A DNA stretch of 60,239 nucleotides from Halovibrio variabilis. Lineage in GTDB: Bacteria; Pseudomonadota; Gammaproteobacteria; Pseudomonadales; Halomonadaceae. The notes under the pieces are model-generated. The model was not told where the DNA came from. It did no database searches and saw only the letters and a list, made by a program, of their open reading frames with translations. Shown in pieces: positions 8,861-18,068 of this stretch. Where the stretch lies: positions 1 to 60,239 of the forward strand of contig NZ_BJXV01000005.1 of NCBI RefSeq assembly GCF_007991175.1, written 5' to 3'. How positions within the stretch are numbered: the stretch's first letter is position 1; each line of letters begins with the position of its first letter. The translations under genes were made by a program, and so were the position numbers.

Positions 8861-10971
8861 GTCATTCGCCTCCCTTTTTCGAAAAGAACGAAAAAGCCGC
8901 TCGCACGACGCCTTTTGATACGCTTTTGGTGGCTAACCGCGGTGAAATTGCCTGTCGGGTGATGCGCACGGCGCGCCGTATGGGGCTAAAAACCGTCGCG
9001 GTCTACTCCGACGCCGATGCCAGCGCCCGCCACGTAAGAGAAGCCGATGAAGCCGTGCGTTTAGGCCCCGCCGCCGCCCGGGAGAGCTACCTTAATATCG
9101 ATGCCGTGATTGACGCCGCCAAGCGCACCGGCAGCGGCGCCATTCACCCCGGCTACGGTTTTTTGTCTGAAAACGGCGGCTTCGTTAAAGCCCTTGAAGA
9201 AGCAGGCGTTACCTTTGTCGGCCCGCCCGCCTCGGCGATTGCCGCCATGGGCGATAAATCCGCCGCTAAAGTGCGAATGGCCAATGCGGGCGTGCCGCTG
9301 GTGCCCGGCTACCACGGTGATGACCAAGAGGACACGCTGCTGCGCGCCGAGGCTGACAAGATCGGCTACCCGGTGATGCTCAAAGCCAGCGCCGGTGGCG
9401 GTGGTAAAGGGATGCGTGTTGTTGAATCCACTGAGGCCTTCCAGGCCGCGTTAGACGGCTGCCGCCGTGAATCCAAAGCCGCGTTTGGCGATGACCGCAT
9501 GCTGATCGAAAAGTACCTGGTACAGCCACGCCATGTGGAAGTGCAGGTGTTTTGCGACCATGACGGCAACGGCGTTTACCTGTTCGAGCGGGACTGCAGC
9601 ATCCAGCGCCGCCATCAAAAAGTGATCGAAGAAGCCCCCGCGCCCGGCATGACGGCGGAACTGCGCAGCGCCATGGGCGATGCCGCGGTGCGCGCCGCCC
9701 AGGAAATCGGCTACGTAGGCGCGGGCACCGTCGAATTTCTATTAGACGGTTCACCAGGGCGGGACGGTGCTTTTTATTTTATGGAGATGAACACCCGCCT
9801 GCAGGTCGAACACCCAGTCACCGAGATGATCACCGGGCAAGATCTGGTCGAGTGGCAGCTGCGTGTGGCCATGGGCGAACCGCTACCCTGCACGCAAGAC
9901 GAGCTGACGATCACCGGACACAGCTTTGAAGCACGCATCTACGCCGAAGACCCGGATCAGGATTTCCTGCCGGCCACCGGCCTGCTTACCCGCTTTGCGC
10001 TGGATTTAGCAGGCGCGGGCTTGAGCGCTGACCAAGTACGCCTGGATAGCGGCGTAGAAAGCGGCGATACGGTGTCGATGCACTACGATCCTATGCTCGC
10101 CAAGCTGATTGTGCACGGACCCGATCGTGGCGCCGCGCTGGCGACGCTTAACCGCGCTCTGGCAGCGCTGGACGTACAAGGCGTTGTTACCAACCGCGCC
10201 TTTTTGATGCGCCTAGCCACACACCCAGGTTTTAAAAACACTGGCTTTAAAAACATTGAGCTGGACACGCGCTTTATCGAGCGCAATGAAGCCACGCTGT
10301 TTGCACCCCGCACCTACAGCATGGAAGCCTACGCCAGTGCCGCCCTGATTGGCCTGCACCAGCTTGCTCAGGAGTGCGAAAGCGACTCGCCCTGGGATCG
10401 TCATGACGGCTTCCGCCTCAATGCGCCCCACACCATTCGCATCGCCCTATGTGACCCTTGGCTCTCCCAAGGGCCTGCTCAAGCGCCGGACAGCGATGAA
10501 GCGGTGGTGATCGTCGAAGGTAAGCGTAACGCGGGCGAGTCACTGTGGAACCTGACCATTAATGATGAAACGCTCACCGCCAGCCTGCAGCCACTTACCG
10601 GCGATGCCGTGGCCGTCACGCTGAACGGCCATCGCCGCCGCCTGCAAGCGCGCCGCGACGGTCATGTAGTGATCATGGCTGACCCAAGCGGTGAAACGCG
10701 CCTGTTCTGGCGGCGCATTGATGCCATCAATCACGGCCACCACGAAGCCGAATCGACCCTCACCGCACCTATGCACGGTACTGTGGTTGCCCTACTGGTA
10801 GCACCCGCTGCAGCCATCGAGAAAGGCATGCCGCTGATGGTCATGGAAGCCATGAAAATGGAGCACACCATGATGGCACCGGCCGATGGCAGCGTGGCGG
10901 CGTTCCACTTCCAGGCAGGTGATACCGTCAGCCAGGGCGATGTACTGCTCGAATTTGCCCCCAGGGAATAG
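8857..10971 (+). CDS. liuD: Methylcrotonyl-CoA carboxylase, biotin carboxylase (alpha) subunit
   Basis: A 704-residue biotin-dependent subunit. The biotin carboxylase domain (about 20-465) starts with DTLLVANRGEIACRVMRTA and includes the ATP-grasp glycine loop KASAGGGGKGMR and EMNTRLQVEHPVTE. A linker/BT domain follows. The biotinyl carrier domain at the end has VMEAMKMEHTM, with the biotinylated Lys at residue 667. It carboxylates biotin with ATP and bicarbonate for LiuB. It overlaps liuC by four bases, and its stop lies in the ribosome binding site of liuE. Confidence 0.95.
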   Translation: MSHSPPFFEKNEKAARTTPFDTLLVANRGEIACRVMRTARRMGLKTVAVYSDADASARHVREADEAVRLGPAAARESYLNIDAVIDAAKRTGSGAIHPGYGFLSENGGFVKALEEAGVTFVGPPASAIAAMGDKSAAKVRMANAGVPLVPGYHGDDQEDTLLRAEADKIGYPVMLKASAGGGGKGMRVVESTEAFQAALDGCRRESKAAFGDDRMLIEKYLVQPRHVEVQVFCDHDGNGVYLFERDCSIQRRHQKVIEEAPAPGMTAELRSAMGDAAVRAAQEIGYVGAGTVEFLLDGSPGRDGAFYFMEMNTRLQVEHPVTEMITGQDLVEWQLRVAMGEPLPCTQDELTITGHSFEARIYAEDPDQDFLPATGLLTRFALDLAGAGLSADQVRLDSGVESGDTVSMHYDPMLAKLIVHGPDRGAALATLNRALAALDVQGVVTNRAFLMRLATHPGFKNTGFKNIELDTRFIERNEATLFAPRTYSMEAYASAALIGLHQLAQECESDSPWDRHDGFRLNAPHTIRIALCDPWLSQGPAQAPDSDEAVVIVEGKRNAGESLWNLTINDETLTASLQPLTGDAVAVTLNGHRRRLQARRDGHVVIMADPSGETRLFWRRIDAINHGHHEAESTLTAPMHGTVVALLVAPAAAIEKGMPLMVMEAMKMEHTMMAPADGSVAAFHFQAGDTVSQGDVLLEFAPRE

Positions 10972-10981
10972 GAGCTCAATC

Positions 10982-11887
10982 ATGGCACTGCCGACGTCGG
11001 TCAAACTGTTTGAGATGGCTCCGAGAGACGGCTTGCAGAACGAGCCGGGGAATAGTGTGCCCACCGCCACCAAAATTGCGCTGGTTGAGCGGCTTGCCAA
11101 CGCGGGCATCACCCATATAGAAGCCGCCAGCTTCGTGTCACCCAAGTGGGTGCCGCAAATGGGCGATGCCGCTGAGGTGATGGCCGGCATCAAGCGCCAG
11201 CCAGGCGTGGTCTACTCCGCGCTGACGCCTAACCTGAAAGGGCTGGAAAACGCCCTAACGGTTGGCGTTGAAGAGGTGGCGGTATTTGGTGCGGCGTCTG
11301 AAGCCTTTTCGCAAAAAAACATTAACTGCTCGATTGCTGAGTCACTGACCCGCTTTGAGCCAGTACTTGATCGCGCCCGCGATGTAGGCGTGCGGGTACG
11401 GGGCTACGTCTCCTGCGTATTGGGCTGCCCCTACGAAGGCGAGATTGCGCCTCACAAAGTGGCCGAGGTAGCCAAAGCGCTTTATGAGATGGGCTGTTAC
11501 GAGGTGTCACTAGGCGACACCATCGGCGTCGGCACGCCACTGTCCGCCAAGCGCATGATTGAAGCCGTTCAGCAGCAGGTGCCGATAGAGTTCCTGGCTG
11601 CCCACTTCCATGACACCTACGGTATGGCGCTGGCCAATCTCTACGCGGTAATGGAAGAGGGCGTCAGCGTGATTGATACGGCGACAGCAGGCCTGGGTGG
11701 CTGCCCCTATGCCAAGGGTGCTTCCGGCAACGTGGCCACCGAAGACGTGCTCTACCTGCTTGAAGGGCTAGGCATTGAAACGGGCATCGACCTGCAAGCG
11801 GTGATTGATACCGGCTACTGGATCACCAGTGAGCTAGGCCGCAAGCCAAGCGCCAAGGTCGCCCTGGCAAAAGGCCCTAGTCGTTAA
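10982..11887 (+). CDS. liuE: Hydroxymethylglutaryl-CoA lyase
   Basis: A 301-residue TIM-barrel lyase that splits HMG-CoA into acetoacetate and acetyl-CoA, the last step of the leucine arm. It has the N-terminal metal/active-site motif EMAPRDGLQNE, the catalytic-cysteine loop GLGGCPYAKGASGN (C241) and the HFHDTYG metal ligands. The ATG at 10982 was chosen because AGGAG (10970-10974, overlapping the liuD stop) is seven bases upstream. A longer reading overlapping liuD lacks family sequence. The acetoacetate-activating enzymes are not in this window. Confidence 0.95.
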   Translation: MALPTSVKLFEMAPRDGLQNEPGNSVPTATKIALVERLANAGITHIEAASFVSPKWVPQMGDAAEVMAGIKRQPGVVYSALTPNLKGLENALTVGVEEVAVFGAASEAFSQKNINCSIAESLTRFEPVLDRARDVGVRVRGYVSCVLGCPYEGEIAPHKVAEVAKALYEMGCYEVSLGDTIGVGTPLSAKRMIEAVQQQVPIEFLAAHFHDTYGMALANLYAVMEEGVSVIDTATAGLGGCPYAKGASGNVATEDVLYLLEGLGIETGIDLQAVIDTGYWITSELGRKPSAKVALAKGPSR

Positions 11888-11963
11888 GATAGTGAGCCCA
11901 TAACAACCAATAAATAACCGCTGCCTACCCGTTCGGACAAGAAAAACACCGGAGACACAGATC

Positions 11964-13661
11964 ATGGCATCACCCGCACTTACCCTCCCCAGCTACACCA
12001 GCAGCACTGCCGATAAACCACTGCTGGGCATGACCATTGGCGATAAGTTTGACCAGATCGCCACCCTACATGCCGATAATGATGCGCTGATTGTGTTGCA
12101 TCAGAATATCCACTGGAGCTATCGCCAGCTCCAGGAAGAGGTTAACCGCTGTGCCCGCGCCCTGCTCTCTATTGGTGTTAACAAGGGCGACCGTGTGGGC
12201 ATTTGGGCGCCCAACGGCAGCGAATGGACGGTGACGCAATTCGCCACTGCCAAAATCGGCGCGATTCTGGTCAACATCAACCCCTCCTACCGCACCCACG
12301 AGCTGGAGTACGCGCTCAACCAGTCCGGCACACGCTTTCTGGTGACGGCGGACAGCTTCAAAACGTCGGACTATCGCGGCATGCTGTATGAACTGGCGCC
12401 CGAACTAACGGCCTGTGCCGAGGGCAAGCTTAAGTCACAAAAACTACCCGAGCTTGAGTGTGTGATTAACTTAAGTACCGATAAACATAACGGCATGTGG
12501 CGCTGGGCCGACATGATGGATGCGGCCCACCACGTCAGCCAAACCGACGTTGACGACCTGCAGGCCACGCTCCAGTTCGATGACCCGATCAATATTCAGT
12601 ACACCTCGGGCACCACCGGCTTCCCGAAAGGCGCCACGCTCTCCCACCACAACATTCTCAACAACGGCTTTTTTGTGGCGGAGAGCATGGGCTTTACCAG
12701 CGAAGACCGCCTGGTGATTCCCGTGCCGCTCTATCACTGCTTCGGCATGGTGATGGGCAACCTGGGCTGTATGACTCACGGCGCCACCATGATCTACCCG
12801 GATGAAGGCTTTGACCCCGGCAAAGTACTCAAAGCAGTACATGAACAGAAAGCCACGGCGCTATACGGCGTGCCGACCATGTTTATTGCCGAGCTGGACC
12901 ACTCTGATTTTCCGAGTGCGGACCTTTCGTCGCTGCGCACTGGGATTATGGCGGGGTCGATCTGCCCGGCGGAAATCATGAAGCAGGTCATCAGCAAGAT
13001 GAACATGAAGGGCGTGCAGATTGCCTATGGCATGACCGAAACCAGCCCGGTATCCACCCAGACCGGCGCCGATGACAGTATTGAAAAACGTGTTTCCACC
13101 GTCGGCCGAACCCAGCCCCATTTAGAGAATAAAATCGTCGATCCCGGCAACGGCGGCATACTGCCCCGGGGTGAAATCGGCGAACTGTACACCCGCGGCT
13201 ACAGCGTGATGCTCAAGTACTGGAATAACGACAAAGCCACGGCTGAGGCGATTGATGAGGCGGGCTGGATGCACACCGGCGACCTGGCCACGATGGATGA
13301 CGAAGGCTACCTACAGATCGTCGGGCGTATCAAAGACATGGTGATTCGCGGCGGCGAAAACGTTTACCCCAAAGAGATTGAGGAGTTTCTCTACGCGCAC
13401 CCGGCCATTTCAGAAGTCCAGGTCACCGGCGTACCGGATAAGAAATACGGCGAAGAGTTGATTGCCTGGGTCAAACTCAACGGCACCGCTGGCGAAGTGA
13501 CCGGCGAAGAGCTGCGCGAGTACTGCAAAGGCAAGATCACCCACTTCAAAATTCCACGCTACTTCAAATTCGTCGATGAATTCCCGATGACCGTCACCGG
13601 TAAAATCCAGAAATTCAAAATGCGTGAAATTTCCATTCAGGAGCTGGGGTTAGACGACTAG
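11964..13661 (+). CDS. Acyl-CoA synthetase (AMP-binding, ACSF2/FadD-like)
   Basis: A 565-residue adenylate-forming ligase of the ANL superfamily that makes an acyl-CoA from a free acid, ATP and CoA. It has the P-loop motif [15 protein letters not shown], the [10 protein letters not shown] motif, [16 protein letters not shown], and [16 protein letters not shown] with the hinge region. The C-terminal catalytic Lys is in [12 protein letters not shown]. It lies 76 bases after liuE on the same strand, so it may activate a branched or medium-chain acid feeding the pathway (for example isovalerate). The substrate cannot be read from the sequence. Confidence 0.88.
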   Translation: MASPALTLPSYTSSTADKPLLGMTIGDKFDQIATLHADNDALIVLHQNIHWSYRQLQEEVNRCARALLSIGVNKGDRVGIWAPNGSEWTVTQFATAKIGAILVNINPSYRTHELEYALNQSGTRFLVTADSFKTSDYRGMLYELAPELTACAEGKLKSQKLPELECVINLSTDKHNGMWRWADMMDAAHHVSQTDVDDLQATLQFDDPINIQYTSGTTGFPKGATLSHHNILNNGFFVAESMGFTSEDRLVIPVPLYHCFGMVMGNLGCMTHGATMIYPDEGFDPGKVLKAVHEQKATALYGVPTMFIAELDHSDFPSADLSSLRTGIMAGSICPAEIMKQVISKMNMKGVQIAYGMTETSPVSTQTGADDSIEKRVSTVGRTQPHLENKIVDPGNGGILPRGEIGELYTRGYSVMLKYWNNDKATAEAIDEAGWMHTGDLATMDDEGYLQIVGRIKDMVIRGGENVYPKEIEEFLYAHPAISEVQVTGVPDKKYGEELIAWVKLNGTAGEVTGEELREYCKGKITHFKIPRYFKFVDEFPMTVTGKIQKFKMREISIQELGLDD

Positions 13662-13680
13662 TTAGCCTAACGCAGCGAAC

Positions 13681-13708
13681 GTTTTGCGCTCATAGTTTTG
13701 CGCTCATA
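13681..13708. repeat. 14 bp tandem duplication
   Basis: GTTTTGCGCTCATA occurs twice head to tail in the gap after the acyl-CoA synthetase gene. No terminator hairpin was recognised in 13662-13811. Confidence 0.9.
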
Positions 13709-13811
13709 GAAGGCATCTGGTCGAAAAACGGCGCAATTACATTGGTAGAAACCAAGACCAGTTGCTACGCTTTATGGGGTATCCTTACTTTACGCTTTTA
13801 GGTGTAAAAAT

Positions 13812-14375
13812 ATGCCAATGAAACGCTTGGCAAGCAACTTGCTCTGCTGCTCAGCGCCTTTGCTCAGCTGCTTCGCCGACGATAATCTGCCGGTGATGGC
13901 TTATACCGCCCCCGACAGCAAGATTATGCAGTTGGATAACGGCGTTATCTTAGAAGGCAGCGACCTTCAAAGCCTTGATAACTATACCAGCGGTTTTCGA
14001 GTCACCGCAGGCTATAGCCCCTGGCGGCTTCCCCAACTGGATATTGGCGCCGAAATCGCCTATCGGGAAAGCGAAGAAGTCACCGTCGACGCCAATGTTA
14101 ATCCGCTTGTAATGGATACATTGAGCTTGGGCGGCGCGCTTGTTGCCGGTGTTCGCATGGGCGCCTTTAGCGTCTATGCGAAATCTGGTATCACCGAGTG
14201 GCGCGGCGAAAGCTACCGGGAAGGTGCTGAAGAAAACGGCACCGCGATGCTGCAAGGCTTCGGCGCCACAATGACGATCAACCGCTTGGTCAGCCGTATA
14301 GAGTACGAACGCATCGACGCGCCCACCCTCAGCCACCTCAACATGTTGAGCGCTTCTCTGCACTTGCCTTTTTAG
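13812..14375 (+). CDS. Predicted outer-membrane barrel-like exported protein
   Basis: A 187-residue protein I do not recognise as a named family. It begins with a short signal-like segment (MKRLASNLLCCSAPLLSCFA, residues 3-22). Alternating amphipathic segments follow, such as GFRVTAGYSPW, LDIGAEIAYRE, LGGALVAGVRMGAFSVYAKSG and LVSRIEYERID. It ends in SLHLPF, and a terminal Phe on a final beta strand is characteristic of outer-membrane barrels. It is probably a small eight-strand barrel of the OmpA/OmpW-like fold. AGGTG is seven bases before the chosen ATG. The stop overlaps the convergent kef gene by four bases. Confidence 0.7.
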   Translation: MPMKRLASNLLCCSAPLLSCFADDNLPVMAYTAPDSKIMQLDNGVILEGSDLQSLDNYTSGFRVTAGYSPWRLPQLDIGAEIAYRESEEVTVDANVNPLVMDTLSLGGALVAGVRMGAFSVYAKSGITEWRGESYREGAEENGTAMLQGFGATMTINRLVSRIEYERIDAPTLSHLNMLSASLHLPF

Positions 14376-16264
14376 CGGCTTTCTTCCTGCGTATCAGGCG
14401 GCGTCCAGATGGGCACATCTTCCCGCTGGGGCTCTGGCCAATCTTGCTGCATGGCGCTATTGAGCGATTCTTCTAATTTCATAAACAGCTCACCGTAGCG
14501 AGGGCTAAACGCCATTCCCCCTTCAATTTCCTTCCAGGATTCAAACAGCTCGTCTTCGTGGGCATCTTCATTGTGCACAAATGCCCAGGTCATTTGCTTA
14601 GCGCGCATGGGGTGAACGCCCATGGCGGTAAGCGCATGGCCACCTAACTCCAGCGCTGAATGGTAGGTTTCGCTAACGACATCGTCGGCGCCTGCTTCGC
14701 GCAGCTGGTAGCCGTGCCCACGGTCAAAAGCGCGGGCTAGCACCCATACCCTAGGGTAGTAATGCTTCACATGCTTGACCATCTTCACCGCGCGGTCACG
14801 GTCATCTATGGCGATGACAAACAGCCGGGCGTGCTCGATCCCCGCGGTTTCCAGCAGGTCGGAGCGGCTGGCATCGCCAAAGTAACTTTTGATGTTAATT
14901 TTACGCAGGTTTTCGATCTGTTCGATCTCATGATCAAGCGCCACGATGGGAATATTATTGGCGCGCAGCAAGCGGCAGATAATTTGCCCAAACCGCCCTA
15001 CCCCCGCCACGATCACCGGCGCCTGCTCTTCAATGGTATCGGCCTCTCGGTCGTTGTTTTTGGCTGTTTGGTAACGCGGCAGCACTAAGCGATCGTAGGC
15101 AATAAACAGTAGCGGGGTTAAGAACATCGACAGCGCTACGACTAACGAGAGCAGCTGAGAAATGTCCGTCGGAATCACGCGGTTTTGCACGCTATAGGTG
15201 AGCAGCACAAAGCCGAATTCACCAGCTTGGGCAAGGCTTAGGGTAAATAGCCAGCCGTTGCTACCGTGTACCCGAAAGAGTAGCGCGAGTGCTAATAGAA
15301 TAGCCGCTTTTACAGCGATAACGACGACAGCTAATGACAGCACCGTGGCCCACTCTGCTGCCAATATCGAAAAGTTGATGCCCGCGCCTACGGTGATAAA
15401 GAACAGCCCCAGCAGCAGTCCTTTGAAGGGCTCAATATTAGCTTCCAACTCATGCTTGAACTCGCTATTGGCGAGCACTACTCCAGCCAGGAACGCGCCT
15501 AGAGCAGGCGATAAATTGACCACACTCATTAGTGCGGCGATACCTATCACCAGCATCAGCGCCGTGGCGGTAAACACCTCGCGCAGGCCGGAACTAATCA
15601 CATAACGAAACAGCAGCGGCACCAAATAATAGCCGCCTAAAATCACGCTACCAATCGCAGCCGCTACGACCAAGGCGTGCGCCCAGCCCGGCAGATGCGT
15701 TACCAAGCTTAAACTGGTGTGGCTCTCATCGCCGCCTGCAGCCATTAACTCAGGCAGCGCTAGCAGCGGTATTAGCGCCAGCATGGGAATCACCGCAACA
15801 TCTTGAAACAGCAGCACCGAAAAAGCGCTACGCCCGCCTTCGGTTTTGGCGAGTCCTTTTTCGTTGAGGGTTTGCAACACGATAGCGGTCGATGAAAGCG
15901 CAAAGATTAGCCCAACGGCCAAAGCGGTTTGCCAAACCAGTCCCAGCCACCAGGCGATGGCCGTGCCAGCGACAACCGTAAGCACTACCTGAAGCCCACC
16001 CAGACCGATTAGCCGCACGCGTATCGCCCAAAGGCCCTTGGGGTCAAGCTCCATGCCCACCAAAAACAGCATCATGACCACGCCAAACTCGGCAAAGTGC
16101 TGAATAGTGGCGGTTTCCTGGCCGACCAGCCCCAGAGTCGGGCCGATAACCACCCCGGCGACCAGATAGCCCAACACCGACCCCAGGCCAAAACGCTTGG
16201 CAAGCGGCACCGCAATCACCGCGGCGACAAGATAAATAAAGGCTTGAATAAAATAGCCGGTCAT
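14372..16264 (-). CDS. Glutathione-regulated-type K+/H+ antiporter (KefB/KefC family)
   Basis: A 630-residue monovalent cation:proton antiporter. Residues 1 to about 385 form a CPA2 transporter domain with a dozen hydrophobic helices (for example FGLGSVLGYLVAGVVIGPTL and FGVVMMLFLVGMELDP). Residues from about 410 form a KTN/TrkA-N domain with the nucleotide motif VIVAGVGRFGQIICRLL and DASRSDLLETAGIE. Length and layout match KefB/KefC (about 600-620), which export K+ during electrophile stress. The small accessory subunit KefF/KefG is not adjacent, so glutathione gating is inferred from family only. AAGGA precedes the ATG. It diverges from trpR. Confidence 0.88.
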   Translation of the reverse strand: MTGYFIQAFIYLVAAVIAVPLAKRFGLGSVLGYLVAGVVIGPTLGLVGQETATIQHFAEFGVVMMLFLVGMELDPKGLWAIRVRLIGLGGLQVVLTVVAGTAIAWWLGLVWQTALAVGLIFALSSTAIVLQTLNEKGLAKTEGGRSAFSVLLFQDVAVIPMLALIPLLALPELMAAGGDESHTSLSLVTHLPGWAHALVVAAAIGSVILGGYYLVPLLFRYVISSGLREVFTATALMLVIGIAALMSVVNLSPALGAFLAGVVLANSEFKHELEANIEPFKGLLLGLFFITVGAGINFSILAAEWATVLSLAVVVIAVKAAILLALALLFRVHGSNGWLFTLSLAQAGEFGFVLLTYSVQNRVIPTDISQLLSLVVALSMFLTPLLFIAYDRLVLPRYQTAKNNDREADTIEEQAPVIVAGVGRFGQIICRLLRANNIPIVALDHEIEQIENLRKINIKSYFGDASRSDLLETAGIEHARLFVIAIDDRDRAVKMVKHVKHYYPRVWVLARAFDRGHGYQLREAGADDVVSETYHSALELGGHALTAMGVHPMRAKQMTWAFVHNEDAHEDELFESWKEIEGGMAFSPRYGELFMKLEESLNSAMQQDWPEPQREDVPIWTPPDTQEESR

Positions 16265-16293
16265 CAGGTTTCCTTAACGTAAATCAACACGCA

Positions 16294-16323
16294 TTGCTTG
16301 ACTTTTCTAGCCAACAATATACT
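16294..16323 (+). promoter_or_regulatory. Candidate sigma70 promoter of the trpR-trpE-trpG operon
   Basis: A -35-like TTGCTT (16294-16299) and a -10-like TATACT (16318-16323) are separated by 18 bases. The trp operator begins at the next base, so a bound repressor would cover the transcription start. Confidence 0.6.
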
Positions 16324-16341
16324 GTACTAGTACGCTAGTAC
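16324..16341. promoter_or_regulatory. trp operator (TrpR binding site)
   Basis: GTACTAG-TACG-CTAGTAC is an inverted repeat with perfect 7 bp arms. It shares the CTAG half-site core of the Escherichia coli trp operator (GTACTAGTTAACTAGTAC). It lies 24 bases before the trpR start and immediately follows the candidate -10. It implies tryptophan-dependent autorepression of the whole operon. Confidence 0.85.
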
Positions 16342-16365
16342 ACGCTTTATTAACCGGTCTCGACC

Positions 16366-16647
16366 ATGCCCTCAAACGAACACTACCAGGCTGAGCTCAT
16401 TCGCTATTTGCTCGCCATTGACTCTCCAGAGGCAATGGATGAAGCGCTGGCCAGCCTGCTAACGCCTGCAGAGTACCAAGAAATCAGTAAACGCCTACAG
16501 ATTTTTAAACTGCTGCGCGAAGGTGTGCCCCACCGCAAAATTGCCGAGACCCTGGGCGTGGGCATCGCCACCGTTTCTCGTGGATCACGCGCCTTGACCG
16601 CGTTACCGTCTTCAACATCGCCACCTTCATCACAGGAGCAGCTATGA
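16366..16647 (+). CDS. trpR: Trp repressor family protein
   Basis: A 93-residue all-helical repressor. It has LLTPAEYQEISKRLQIFKLL followed by the helix-turn-helix VPHRKIAETLGVGIATVSRG, close to GAGIATITRGSNSL of E. coli TrpR. It would bind the GTACTAG operator when loaded with tryptophan. Its last bases overlap trpE by four (ATGA), so repressor and target enzyme are translated together, unlike enteric bacteria where trpR is unlinked. The upstream ribosome binding site is weak. The tail after the HTH is Ser/Pro-rich and about ten residues shorter than in E. coli. Confidence 0.88.
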   Translation: MPSNEHYQAELIRYLLAIDSPEAMDEALASLLTPAEYQEISKRLQIFKLLREGVPHRKIAETLGVGIATVSRGSRALTALPSSTSPPSSQEQL

Positions 16648-18068
16648 CCACTGCCGATACGCACGCCGTTGCGCCAGGCCCGCAGCCTTTTACGCTGCCG
16701 CGCAAACCTCACTATGTCACCTTGGCGGCGGACTGCGACTTCTTTGCACTGTTTCAAAAAATCGAGCGGCAATTTGATACCTGCTACATGCTGGAATCAT
16801 TAGGCGAAGATAGCCATATGGCGCGCCACTCGATCATCGGCTTTGATCCCGAGTACACGCTCTACGCTAACGGCAACACGCTGACCATTGAAGATCGTGA
16901 CGGCAATGCCAGCCACTACCCAAGCGACAACCCTTACGAACTGCTGCGCAGCCTGATCCCGCAAAATATTATTTCGCGGAAATACGCCGGTGGACTCAGC
17001 GGTTATCTGGGTTACGACGCCATGCAGTATTTCGAGCCATCGCTTGCGTTAAAAGCCAGCGATGACTTCGATACCTTTCGCTTTGGGCTCTACAAAGATG
17101 GCCTTATCCTCGACAAGATGACCGGGGAAGTGACTTACTTTTACTACGACAACAGCCGTTATGAATTTCTGCAAACCCTGATCGACGCCGACGATTTGCC
17201 CCCCGGCCCGCTGCATATCACGTCTCTTGGCGACACCATGAGCCAGGATGAGCACGCCGAGGCAGTGGCCAAGGTGAAACAGGATATTATCGACGGCAAG
17301 GTGTTCCAGTGCGAGGTGGGCTTTAAAAAGCGCTTTCAGATTCAGGGCGACACCCTGGCGCTGTATGACCAGCTGCGCACCATTAACCCTTCGCCGCAGA
17401 TGTACTACGTTAAATTCGGTGAGCAGAAGCTGATCGGCGCAAGTCCCGAGCTACTGTTCCGCTTGCGCCAGGGCGAAATGGAGACCTTCCCGCTGGCGGG
17501 CACCACCACTCGGGGCCAAACGCCGCAGGAAGACACCCAGCTTGCCCGGACGCTGCTCAACGACCCCAAAGAGATCGCCGAGCACAATATGATCGTGGAT
17601 CTCCACCGCAACGATATTGGCCGCGTGGCCCAGTTCGGCACCGTCAAAGTGCGCAGCCTGATGGATATCAAGCGATTTAGCCACGTTCAGCATATCTCCA
17701 GCGAGATCGTCGGCATTATCGCCGAAGGCGACGATATGTTTACCGCGCTGGCCAGTAACTTCCCAGCAGGCACACTCACCGGCGCGCCGAAGATCGAAGC
17801 GATGAAGATTATCGACGATTTGGAAAATGACGGGCGTGGCCCCTACGGCGGCGCGGTGGGTCAGTTCTCGTTTAACGGCGACTGCACCTTTGCGATTCCG
17901 ATTCGTACGGTGTTTGTGAATGGTGAGCGTGCCTACGTGCAAACCTGCGGTGGCAATGTGTTTGATAGCAATGCTGAAGATGAATACGAAGAGATTCGCC
18001 GCAAATTTGCCGGCACCCGCAAAGCCCTTGCCCCCTTTATGGAGACGGACATGGAGAGCCCAGCATGA
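16644..18068 (+). CDS. trpE: Anthranilate synthase component I
   Basis: A 474-residue chorismate-using enzyme that with TrpG makes anthranilate. The N-terminal YMLESLG resembles the LLES tryptophan-feedback motif. The C-terminal chorismate-binding domain has LIGASPELL, EHNMIVDLHRNDIGRV, FPAGTLTGAPKIEAM, GAVGQFSFNGD and GNVFDSNAEDEYEE. The Ala in PLAGTTTRG fits anthranilate synthase rather than ADC synthase (PabB has Lys there). However, the usual TRPRG is changed to TTTRG. AGGAG is five bases before the ATG. It overlaps trpR and trpG by four bases each. Confidence 0.9.
   Translation: MTTADTHAVAPGPQPFTLPRKPHYVTLAADCDFFALFQKIERQFDTCYMLESLGEDSHMARHSIIGFDPEYTLYANGNTLTIEDRDGNASHYPSDNPYELLRSLIPQNIISRKYAGGLSGYLGYDAMQYFEPSLALKASDDFDTFRFGLYKDGLILDKMTGEVTYFYYDNSRYEFLQTLIDADDLPPGPLHITSLGDTMSQDEHAEAVAKVKQDIIDGKVFQCEVGFKKRFQIQGDTLALYDQLRTINPSPQMYYVKFGEQKLIGASPELLFRLRQGEMETFPLAGTTTRGQTPQEDTQLARTLLNDPKEIAEHNMIVDLHRNDIGRVAQFGTVKVRSLMDIKRFSHVQHISSEIVGIIAEGDDMFTALASNFPAGTLTGAPKIEAMKIIDDLENDGRGPYGGAVGQFSFNGDCTFAIPIRTVFVNGERAYVQTCGGNVFDSNAEDEYEEIRRKFAGTRKALAPFMETDMESPA

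Noticed and set aside
16270..16284. TTAACGTAAA upstream of the kef gene resembles half of a LiuR site.
   Set aside because: Only one half-site is present and the neighbouring genes are unrelated.
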